This document shows, piece after piece, positions 17,541 through 24,490 of a stretch of DNA of 55,446 nucleotides (positions are counted from its first letter, which is position 1; every line of letters begins with the position of its first letter). Both the position numbers and the translations under genes were made by a program. The notes beneath the pieces are model-generated. The model did not search any database. It had not been told where the DNA came from and was given only the letters and a program-made list of their open reading frames with translations. The stretch comes from Nodosilinea sp. LEGE 07088 (GTDB taxonomy: Bacteria > Cyanobacteriota > Cyanobacteriia > Phormidesmidales > Phormidesmidaceae), in contig NZ_JADEWX010000021.1 of NCBI RefSeq assembly GCF_015207395.1, positions 1 through 55,446 on the forward strand. Direction: 5' to 3'.

Positions 17541-17660
17541 CTACCTAATCACCCGTATAGGGACGTTAGGTTGAATTATTTCCACCTATTTACCCCTGAG
17601 AGGGTCTTAGGTTGAATTATTTCCACCTATTTATCCGTATGGGGATCTTAGGTGGAAACT
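17541..17660. repeat. 41-bp direct repeats with covarying mini-hairpins
   Basis: TTAGGTTGAATTATTTCC occurs at 17566 and 17607, and a shortened copy (TTAGGTGGAAA) at 17648, exactly 41 bp apart. Between them sit variable hairpins: CCCGTATAGGG, ACCCCTGAGAGGGT and ATCCGTATGGGGAT. The arms change together between copies. The repeats directly precede the intron. Function unknown. Confidence 0.75.
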
Positions 17661-17683
17661 TTCCCTCTAATAACGAGTTATGC

Positions 17684-18444
17684 GCGCGACTCGAAGTCGT
17701 TCGGGGGAGTTGGAAAGGACTCCTAAAATCCTTTCCCTGCCAGTGTTCAGGCAGATGTCCGCCTCGGAATGTTCAACCCGTAAGGGGAGGGCAGTATCAG
17801 CAGACGAGGTTAAGTGTCCAACAAGCTGAGAGCCAAACTCGGTAAGAGGGCTAGGGCAAGGTTGCTACGGATAATGGAAATGAATCCTTGATGAGGCTTC
17901 GTTAATTTAGGTGCTCGAAAAGGCTGAGACGAGCATGTTGGGGCACATGGGAATGGATAGCGTCTAAATATCCATCGCGAACACCCCGCCCCCGGAGTAA
18001 AGAGGAGTCCTAAGGCAACCGTATCTCCACCCCGTGCGGAACGAGGAAACCCCGATAGAGTCCGAATCCTGCCTTCAGAATTCGGTAAGCCAAAGGCAAC
18101 TGCGGTCGAATCCTCTAGCGGAAACAGGATGTCCCAAGACGCGAAGGCTGCCAACCGAAAGGGAACCGGAATCCATAACGGGGCAGATAGGGCAATACCC
18201 AACCCGAAAGGGTGCTGACGTGGGACAGGTGATCGTCTTGATTGCAAGTGAGATGAGACTTAACTGGCGGGAAAAGTTAGGTGCAGGCTTCGGTTTGCAA
18301 ACGTAACCGTCAGGACAATTCGCAAGGGTTGTTAAGCATCGGAGACACTGAATCTCAAGGCATTGCTTGAGCCGTGTACGGTGAAAGTCGTATGCACGGT
18401 TCTGAGGGGAGGGAGGGGGCTATATCTAAAACCCCTTCCTTTAC
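17684..18444 (+). mobile_element. ORF-less group II intron
   Basis: The 5' end GCGCGACTCGAAGTCG resembles bacterial group II intron starts (GUGYG with one change). The 34-nt domain V is at 18369-18402: GAGCCGTGTACGG, a GTGAAAG loop region and CGTATGCACGGTTC, carrying the catalytic AGC. Domain VI follows (GGAGGGGG paired with CCCCTTCC, with an unpaired A). The total is about 760 nt, with no reverse transcriptase/maturase frame in any strand, so it must be mobilised or spliced with a protein from elsewhere. The 3' boundary is approximate. It sits immediately after GTTATGC and upstream of the four-TM/MBL cassette. Confidence 0.85.
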
Positions 18445-18503
18445 CCGACGCCACAATATTGAATCAATAAAATTTTCCTAGTTCAAGCCTCAACTTAATT
18501 GTT

Positions 18504-19154
18504 ATGCCTGATACAAATAAGACTCTTAAACAAGAGAACAGTTTACTAATTAGAGCTTATGTAGCTGCCAACTTAATTATTTTCTGGGCTTTATCTACTG
18601 GCACTAAATTAACTGAAGCTTTCAAAACTGCTGAACCAAGCATAGATAAAATTATTGAATCAGGAACTATATCACTCCTAATTTGTATTTTTACAGTTGT
18701 TATATGTGGTCAGTTAAGCTCGGACTTCAAATATATTTTAATTTTCAGGCGATTAAAACATACGCTGCCAGGGCATCGAGCATTTTCTCACTATATGCAA
18801 AATGATCCAAGGATAAATCAAGCGAATTTATGTTATAAATTTGGTGACATCCCTTCAGATCCAATAGAACAGAATCGGTTGTGGTATAAGATTTACAAAA
18901 AACGAGAAGAAGACAAGATTGTCAATGATACACATAAGAACTTTCTTCTTTTGAGAGAACTGACTGGACTTAGCTTTCTATTCCTATTTGTTCTGGGATG
19001 TTCTAGTCTTCTTGTTTTCAGCGATCATAAGACTTCATTATTTTACATTCTCGCACTATTGACTCTGTTTCTTTGCTCTTCGCAGGCTGCTCAAAACTAT
19101 GGAACACGCCTTGTCACAAATGTTTTAGCTATTGAAAGTGTTGCTGAAGAATAA
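18504..19154 (+). CDS. Four-TM membrane protein, candidate defence effector
   Basis: This 216-residue protein has four predicted membrane segments (about 14-33, 54-72, 153-172, 177-195). A conserved-looking cytoplasmic middle (LPGHRAFSHY, DPRI, QNRLWYKIYK) joins the pairs, and a short tail follows (YGTRLVTNVLA). The two-plus-two layout with a compact soluble domain is typical of small membrane effectors in bacterial immunity, but I cannot name a family. It starts 60 bp after the intron and is followed within 22 bp by the MBL gene, so they form one unit. AT-rich and without HIP1 sites, it is foreign to the surrounding genome. Function is inferred from context only. Confidence 0.7.
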   Translation: MPDTNKTLKQENSLLIRAYVAANLIIFWALSTGTKLTEAFKTAEPSIDKIIESGTISLLICIFTVVICGQLSSDFKYILIFRRLKHTLPGHRAFSHYMQNDPRINQANLCYKFGDIPSDPIEQNRLWYKIYKKREEDKIVNDTHKNFLLLRELTGLSFLFLFVLGCSSLLVFSDHKTSLFYILALLTLFLCSSQAAQNYGTRLVTNVLAIESVAEE

Positions 19155-19176
19155 TTTGAAAGGAGGATTGTTTGCA

Positions 19177-19953
19177 ATGAGATTTCAAATTATGGATGTC
19201 GAGCATGGTTTTTGTGCATATGCTGAAGCAGATAATAACAATCTGATGGTGTTTGATTGTGGACATCACGGAGTCAATAAGTTTTTGCCATCAAATTATC
19301 TCTTAAAGAGAGGACATCGATCTATTGAAAGCTTTTTTGTTACCAACTACGATCAGGATCACATAAGTGATCTACCTAATCTATACTCTAAGTTGACAAT
19401 TCAGACTCTATATAGGAATAAGTCCATTTCAGCAGAGGAATTGAGGAGGCTGAAGCTTCAATCAGGTTCTCTTAGTGATGCGATGAAAGTTTTACTAAGC
19501 ATGATGACATCTTATACAGCAACAGTAACCAATGCTCCCGAATTTCCAAATATTACCTGGCAAATATTCCACAACAACTATCCTGAATTTGAAGACACTA
19601 ATAATATTAGTTTGGTTATATTTCTTAAACTCAAGAATACAACTTTTCTGATTCCTGGCGATCTGGAAAAACCTGGCTGGGAGAAGCTTCTTCACAAGCC
19701 AACCTTTAGGCAAGCATTAGGAGAAGTTGATTATTTGATAGCATCACATCATGGACGAGAGAATGGTTATTGTAAACAAGTTTTCGATTACTGCACCCCC
19801 CTAGCTGTGATTATGTCTGACGGCCCCAAAAAACATGCAACTCAAGAAATGGTAAGCACTTATGCACAACATGCTAAAGGAATCCAGTTCAATGGAAAGA
19901 CACGCTACGTATTGACAACTCGCACCGATGGAACATTGTGGTGGGATTTATGA
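19177..19953 (+). CDS. ComEC-like metallo-beta-lactamase-fold protein
   Basis: This 258-residue protein has MBL metal-site motifs in the ComEC-like form: TNYDQDH (residues 56-62, in place of HxHxDH), FLIPGDLE (157-164) and ASHHGR (189-194). Such domains are usually phosphodiesterases or nucleases. The first metal ligand His is replaced by Asn57, which may alter metal binding. A strong ribosome site (AAAGGAGG) precedes ATG 19177. The stop codon lies six bases before the attC site, standard for a cassette gene. With the four-TM protein it may form an enzyme/effector pair. No signal peptide or TM. Confidence 0.75.
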   Translation: MRFQIMDVEHGFCAYAEADNNNLMVFDCGHHGVNKFLPSNYLLKRGHRSIESFFVTNYDQDHISDLPNLYSKLTIQTLYRNKSISAEELRRLKLQSGSLSDAMKVLLSMMTSYTATVTNAPEFPNITWQIFHNNYPEFEDTNNISLVIFLKLKNTTFLIPGDLEKPGWEKLLHKPTFRQALGEVDYLIASHHGRENGYCKQVFDYCTPLAVIMSDGPKKHATQEMVSTYAQHAKGIQFNGKTRYVLTTRTDGTLWWDL

Positions 19954-19959
19954 GACGCT

Positions 19960-20045
19960 GCATAACAACCCGGTTGGAGCGGACTTACAAAGTTGGTCGA
20001 TTTATACAAGAGATCACCTGTCGCCGCTCAACCGGAACGTTAGCT
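19960..20045 (+). other. attC recombination site (second cassette end)
   Basis: R'' core GCATAAC (19960-19966) and R' core GTTAGCT (20039-20045) flank arms CCGGTTGGAGCGGAC (from about 19970) and GTCGCCGCTCAACCGG (20020-20035). The arms pair over about 13 bases with one extra G on the left arm, matching the extrahelical base of integron attC sites. It directly follows the MBL stop codon in the expected orientation. Confidence 0.85.
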
Positions 20046-20142
20046 GGGAGATCATGCTTTCTACACCAAAGTAAGAATTGATGTCCAAAGGAAATTCTCG
20101 CAAGTTTTTGTAGCTAGTATTTCTGGAAATTGGAGGGAACTC

Positions 20143-21012
20143 ATGGACATTGACTCAGCAGGTGCCCATCGATACCCGGTTCCCTTGATTGCACTGGTTC
20201 CCTTTCTGCTGATCACCTTCGGTTTGAGCTGGGGGATTTTAGCCCTGTATATCCTGCTGCCGGGGGCAATGACAGCCATGTTTGGCCAGCTGAGTGGGCA
20301 CCATCCGCTTTTTATCTTGGCTGTGTGGAGCCCCGCGATCGCAGCGTTTATCATCATCATCCGCCATGCTGGACTGGCAGGCCTCCGACGTTACCTATCG
20401 CGGCTGTTGCTCTGGCGTTGCCCTCCGGTCTGGTATGCCTTTCTACTGGGGATGCCGCTGCTGTTCTATGCTGGGGCGGCGGTCAAGGGCAATCTTTTCA
20501 CCGAGCCAGTTCCATTTGCCTCGTTGCCAGCCCTGATGTCAGCGATCGCCTTTACCCTGATCCTAGGGCCAATGGAAGAATTTGGCTGGCGGGGGTTGGC
20601 GTTGCCGCTGCTGCAACGGCGGTTTGCCCCTATCTGGGCCAGTCTCATTTTGGGGGGCATCTGGGGTATTTGGCATTTGCCCGCCTTTCTGTTGAGCGGC
20701 ACGCCCCAAAGCGCCTGGTCATTTACCCCTTTTTTGCTGGGCTCCGTTGCTTTGAGCCTGATTGTGACTCCTCTATTCAATGCATCGCGGGGGAGCATCT
20801 TGCTGCCATTCCTATTTCACTGGCAGCTTATTAACCCGATTTGGCCCGATGCTCAACCCTACGACATCGTTTTCTTTTGGGTGGCGGCCCTGGTGATTGT
20901 CGTGCTCAACCGCAAAGCCATGTTTCGGAAAGCTAGAGCGGTAACCCAGGTTGTTCCTGCCGTTGCCAGGGGAGGGCTGCCGCAGGATCTTACTGGGGAG
21001 ACTAACCCATGA
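20143..21012 (+). CDS. CPBP-family intramembrane metalloprotease
   Basis: This 289-residue polytopic protein has the CPBP (CAAX/Abi) motifs: EEFGWRG with the catalytic Glu pair and Arg, then WHLPAF and a late FHWQLINP helix. The substrate is unknown; bacterial members process or modify membrane peptides or serve in immunity. It follows the second attC but has no attC of its own after it. A TGGAGGGA box lies nine bases upstream of the ATG. It has normal cyanobacterial base composition with HIP1 sites, unlike the cassette genes. Confidence 0.88.
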   Translation: MDIDSAGAHRYPVPLIALVPFLLITFGLSWGILALYILLPGAMTAMFGQLSGHHPLFILAVWSPAIAAFIIIIRHAGLAGLRRYLSRLLLWRCPPVWYAFLLGMPLLFYAGAAVKGNLFTEPVPFASLPALMSAIAFTLILGPMEEFGWRGLALPLLQRRFAPIWASLILGGIWGIWHLPAFLLSGTPQSAWSFTPFLLGSVALSLIVTPLFNASRGSILLPFLFHWQLINPIWPDAQPYDIVFFWVAALVIVVLNRKAMFRKARAVTQVVPAVARGGLPQDLTGETNP

Positions 21013-21209
21013 GTCGGCCAACTCTAACCCGCACCATTGCCGCCACGGATCTAATCTGGAATCTGGATGCGCCGATATCCCAATGGTTGAGCGATCGTCG
21101 GTATTATCGATGACACCACACCCGTGATGCAGGATCTCGAAATTCGTTTGGCTAAGAGCGTTCTCTCGGTTGTTGAATTAAATTCAGTCTTCGGAGATTG
21201 AGCACAATA

Positions 21210-22172
21210 ATGATGATTCTTATCATTGCCGTCCAGATCGCGCTGCCGTTGGCCTTACTCCTGTGGCTGGCTCTGCTGCCTGCCAGGAACCTGCTTGGAT
21301 TTCTTCTTCAGTCGCTCGGGATTGGTGCGTTTCTCTTTGCCCTGGCGCGGGTGTCGCAGTGGGCCTTGCCAGCATGGTGGCTGCCGTGGCTCTATGGGGC
21401 GCTTTGGCTGGCTGCTGTCGTTGTGCTTGCAGTGCGCCGGGGGCCGTCGGCGCGATCGCTGATTCCTCGGCGGGTCAGGGGTTGGGTTACGATGCTTGTG
21501 TCGATCTGCCTGCTTGTGATCGGTAGTCGGTATGGGGTGCTGGCGCTGGCCGGACAATCTCTACCACCGGTGCCGGTCATTGACATTGCCAATCCCTTTG
21601 GCCCAGGCCAGTATATCGTTGGCCATGGCGGGTCTGATCCGCTTGTGAATGGTCACATGCGCACGCTGGATACGAGCGTCGAGCGCTTTCGACCGTGGCG
21701 CGGACAATCCTATGCCGTGGATTTCTCCGGGATCGGACCGTGGGGATTGCGGGCCAGCGGTTGGCGTCCAGCGGATCCGAGCGCGTATGCAATTTTCGGG
21801 GCTCGGTTACACGCACCGTGTAATGGTGAGGTGATTTCAACCGAGAGCAGTATGCCAGACTTCCGCGTGCCGAAAGAGGATCGGGTCAACCGCCTCGGCA
21901 ACCATGTCATTTTGCGCTGTGATGGAGCCTATATCGTGCTCGCGCACATGCAACAGGGCAGCGTGAGCGTTGCGCCGGGTGACACCTTAACGACCGGCGA
22001 TCTGATAGGTGAGGTGGGCAATTCAGGCGCTAGCACCGAGCCGCACCTGCACATTCACGCTCAACGCCCCCCGCCGGAGGGCCAGCCACCCATCTCAGGC
22101 GATCCACTGGCCCTCCGGATCGACGGGCGCTTTCTTGTACGCAACGATCGCCTTACCGGACAGGAGTGGTAA
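21210..22172 (+). CDS. Membrane-anchored M23-family peptidase
   Basis: About 320 residues. The N-terminal third has several hydrophobic segments (roughly 1-115). The C-terminal domain is LytM-like: QSYAVDF supplies the Asp, GNHVILRCDGAYIVLAHM and EPHLHIHAQ supply the active-site His residues. It likely cleaves peptidoglycan cross-links or has lost activity, because the first metal His of the HxxxD motif is Gln. ATG 21210 is chosen; an in-frame TTG at 21198 lies too close to GGAG. Confidence 0.8.
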   Translation: MMILIIAVQIALPLALLLWLALLPARNLLGFLLQSLGIGAFLFALARVSQWALPAWWLPWLYGALWLAAVVVLAVRRGPSARSLIPRRVRGWVTMLVSICLLVIGSRYGVLALAGQSLPPVPVIDIANPFGPGQYIVGHGGSDPLVNGHMRTLDTSVERFRPWRGQSYAVDFSGIGPWGLRASGWRPADPSAYAIFGARLHAPCNGEVISTESSMPDFRVPKEDRVNRLGNHVILRCDGAYIVLAHMQQGSVSVAPGDTLTTGDLIGEVGNSGASTEPHLHIHAQRPPPEGQPPISGDPLALRIDGRFLVRNDRLTGQEW

Positions 22173-22191
22173 TTCAGTTATCCTGTGGCCC

Positions 22192-22524
22192 TTAGCGAGC
22201 TGGGCGCGACTTGAAGGGATAAATCTTGGTCAGTATCGCGATCGCAAGTAGCCCAATCCCAGCCTCGGTAATGTGCTGAGATAGAGTTGACGGCAGCAAA
22301 ATATCCGCTGTATCCGGCGAGTACTGACTGCTCACCCAAACTCGCAGCGGGCACACCCAGCCGTAGACAAAAAACACAACCGTTTCAACCAAAACCGATA
22401 GATAGGCGATCGCAAGCCACCGAGTCTGCTTGCCGTAGACATGACAGTAGATCATGTAAAACAGGCAGGTAAACATGTACAGCGTGACCGCCAAATGAAA
22501 GAGTTGAACCAAAATCAGCATCAC
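22192..22524 (-). CDS. Small four-TM membrane protein, DUF2784-like
   Basis: This 110-residue protein has a mostly hydrophobic profile and four likely helices. The YGWVCPLRVW motif and spaced polar loop recall small DUF2784 membrane proteins, but the match is only pattern-based. It is convergent with the M23 gene and 18 bp downstream of the C-N hydrolase gene, so probably translated from that transcript. Confidence 0.55.
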   Translation of the reverse strand: MMLILVQLFHLAVTLYMFTCLFYMIYCHVYGKQTRWLAIAYLSVLVETVVFFVYGWVCPLRVWVSSQYSPDTADILLPSTLSQHITEAGIGLLAIAILTKIYPFKSRPAR

Positions 22525-22542
22525 ATTAATAGCGTTTAATGA

Positions 22543-23361
22543 CTACGCAAATCCGCACTGAACGTTGTAGGGCGCCTCTTTAAAGCGGTCTTGCCCCTCA
22601 GCCGACAGGAGTTTGAGTTGCCCAAAATTGTAGAAACTGGAGCCCTGAGCTAATTCCTGGTCCAGATTGAACCTGAGAGGAGTTTGAAAATCTCTTTCAA
22701 TCCACAGGCTTACCGTCTTCTGCGTTAGCGAGTAGAGACAGGAATAGACAGTTGACGGCTGCGATACCGCCTCGATGAGGGCGATCGCGGCCGGTTCGTT
22801 CGTCACTGTCGGCAAGCGCTGAGCCAGCAGTTCAAAGCGATCGCAGACGATCTGGCCTCTGAGCGAGAGAGGAAAGTTAGTCGCCGCGGCAAAGGTCGTC
22901 GCGTCTAATCGTTGAATCGCCGTTTTTTCTGGCCCAGCGATGATGCAAACATCGCCCTGCCGGTCGGCGATGAGGTATTGCAGCCGGATGTAGGGCTCAA
23001 TGCCGTGGGGCACAATCTGAACCTGATCGAGAATGGCCCAGGCCTGTCGGGTGGTCGCGGCTCGCTCCAGCACAAAGCGAATCACCCCAAATTCATCGAG
23101 CTTGATGGCCGCGTCGAGCGGTTTTCTGGCGGGAAAATCGTCTGCGTGAATGCCAGCCATGCCCATGAATAGGCCTTGGGAATTGAGGCCCTCGAAGGGG
23201 CGATCGCGGCCCAACTGCTCGATGACGCACAGACCATAGGTCGTCAGACCATACTGGCGAGTGGGTCTCATAAAGTGAATATTGCCGCCCAGCTGGATCC
23301 AATCGAAGTTGCGACCGACAATGCTGTGTCCGTTAATGAGTCGCGAGAAAATGGAACACAT
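22543..23361 (-). CDS. Choloylglycine hydrolase / linear amide C-N hydrolase family protein
   Basis: This 272-residue Ntn-hydrolase begins MCSIF, giving Cys2 as the N-terminal nucleophile after Met removal. GRNFDW (Arg17, Asp20 region) and NSQGLFMGMAG are family motifs, and TNFP supplies the conserved Asn. Members hydrolyse bile-salt, penicillin or acyl-homoserine-lactone amides. In cyanobacteria, which meet no bile, N-acyl signals are a plausible substrate, but that is inference. GGGAG seven bases before the ATG supports the start. Confidence 0.85.
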   Translation of the reverse strand: MCSIFSRLINGHSIVGRNFDWIQLGGNIHFMRPTRQYGLTTYGLCVIEQLGRDRPFEGLNSQGLFMGMAGIHADDFPARKPLDAAIKLDEFGVIRFVLERAATTRQAWAILDQVQIVPHGIEPYIRLQYLIADRQGDVCIIAGPEKTAIQRLDATTFAAATNFPLSLRGQIVCDRFELLAQRLPTVTNEPAAIALIEAVSQPSTVYSCLYSLTQKTVSLWIERDFQTPLRFNLDQELAQGSSFYNFGQLKLLSAEGQDRFKEAPYNVQCGFA

Positions 23362-23430
23362 GACTTGGCTCCCGTTTTAATCCGGCAAGCTGCAAATCTT
23401 TGCTAACAACGTCTGTTGCCGTCAAAAGCC

Positions 23431-23904
23431 TCATGGAGAAGGTTCGGGGTTCTCGGCCTTCTGAGCAATGAGCCAGGGCATCGCCGCAAACAGGCCGAGC
23501 ATTAGCAGGTAGACCGTGCCCGATACCGGATCGCGATCGCTCAAATACTCGGCAACCGACAATCCACGCAGCTGGAGCACGGCCCCAAACTCAGCCAAAA
23601 GCAAAACCCCCAGCGCCACGCCTCCCATGCAGAGCCTCGTCCAGAGGCCAGGGGGCACGGCCAGTCGTCGCACCACCCAAAGGGCGGCCAGCACGATCGC
23701 CACGAGCATGAACGGCATTTCCATCAGCTCGGCGACGCGGGTGCCAAAGCGAGGCACGGCCCACAGGACGCGAATGGGGCCAAGGATAAAGCCGACACCA
23801 AACACGATCGCGAAGTAGAGCAGCCCAGCCTTGAGAATTAGCCACTGCCTGGGCGCAGCCTCTGGAGAAAACGGTTGCGGTTCAGCAGAATCTTGGGTAG
23901 ACAT
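23431..23904 (-). CDS. Four-TM membrane protein
   Basis: 157 residues from ATG 23904; the frame extends upstream to 23955 but that overlaps the DUF4342 gene end. A soluble Pro-rich start (SAEPQPFSPEAAP) is followed by four hydrophobic helices with the conserved-looking ILGPIRVLWAVPRFGTR and VAEYLSDRDPVSG. I do not recognise a named function. It follows the DUF4342 gene by 31 bp, so it is likely in the same transcript under the TGAGGAA site. Confidence 0.6.
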   Translation of the reverse strand: MSTQDSAEPQPFSPEAAPRQWLILKAGLLYFAIVFGVGFILGPIRVLWAVPRFGTRVAELMEMPFMLVAIVLAALWVVRRLAVPPGLWTRLCMGGVALGVLLLAEFGAVLQLRGLSVAEYLSDRDPVSGTVYLLMLGLFAAMPWLIAQKAENPEPSP

Positions 23905-23935
23905 GGCATTTGTAAACGCGAGGTGAATAGCTGGT

Positions 23936-24307
23936 TTAGGTGACGTCAGCGTCATCGGTTTCAGAAGATGCCTGACGTTCGACGACGACGGTCAAGTGGG
24001 CCACCATGGCACCGATAACGCCCAGCGCCGCCACCACGGGGAAGAAGGCGGCACCTACTGCCCCGCCAATAACGCCGACCGTCAGCGGAATTTCAATCAG
24101 GGTATGGCCGGTTTCGTTCTGGATGATGATGCGGCGAATGTTGCCTTGGCGAATGAGACCCTTGATATTGGCTACCAGCGTGTCACCGGAAATCTTAAAC
24201 TCCTCTACCGTGACGGGTTCTTCGGTGCCGTCTTCAGTTTCAGGGGTGATCGATTCAGGGGCAGTAATATCAACTGTTTGAGTGGTTTCTTCGGCATGAA
24301 CAGCCAT
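23936..24307 (-). CDS. DUF4342 protein
   Basis: This 123-residue protein has an acidic N-terminal arm (1-35). The DUF4342 core follows: VEEFKISGDTLVANIKGLIRQ, then NIRRIIIQNETGHTLIEIPLT, and ends in a glycine-rich hydrophobic hairpin (GVIGGAVGAAFFPVVAALG). Function is unknown. The start is close (43 bp) to a TGAGGAA-type operator, which ties it to the nifJ/hox regulon. The core resembles Rossmann or UBA-like helical pieces but I would not assign a biochemical role. Confidence 0.82.
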   Translation of the reverse strand: MAVHAEETTQTVDITAPESITPETEDGTEEPVTVEEFKISGDTLVANIKGLIRQGNIRRIIIQNETGHTLIEIPLTVGVIGGAVGAAFFPVVAALGVIGAMVAHLTVVVERQASSETDDADVT

Positions 24308-24349
24308 AGCGCTATCTCCTCGATGGACTATGCCTCAACGGTACCGACA

Positions 24350-24370
24350 ACTTATGAGGAACTTATGACG
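24350..24370 (-). promoter_or_regulatory. Tandem TGAGGAA-type operator upstream of DUF4342 gene
   Basis: The clearest copy. Plus strand reads ACTTATGAGGAACTTATGACG, two identical ACTTATGA elements separated by exactly 11 bp, 43 bp before the DUF4342 start codon. Confidence 0.75.
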
Positions 24371-24490
24371 ATAGGAGGGTACATCCTGAGACGGTTATGG
24401 CTGTGCCCACTTAATCCCCACAACTTGCTCATATTGTTGATTTAGCCTTATGTAGACCACCACGGCTTGGAGTCAAAGGCGAGGCAAAAG

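Larger units (their letters stand above)
17294..17683. other. Intergenic region with operator, 41-bp repeats and GTTATGC core
   Basis: It holds the TGAGGAA-type site (17422-17443), the 41-bp repeats (17541-17660) and finally GTTATGC (17677-17683) directly before the group II intron. No convincing gene is seen. Confidence 0.5.

Noticed and set aside
17541-17660. 41-bp repeats as a CRISPR array
   Set aside because: Only two full units, the variable part is about 14 bp and forms hairpins, and there are no cas genes in the window.
17810-18247. 145-residue minus-strand frame inside the intron
   Set aside because: It lies antisense to intron domains, has no reverse transcriptase motifs and the intron structure explains the sequence.
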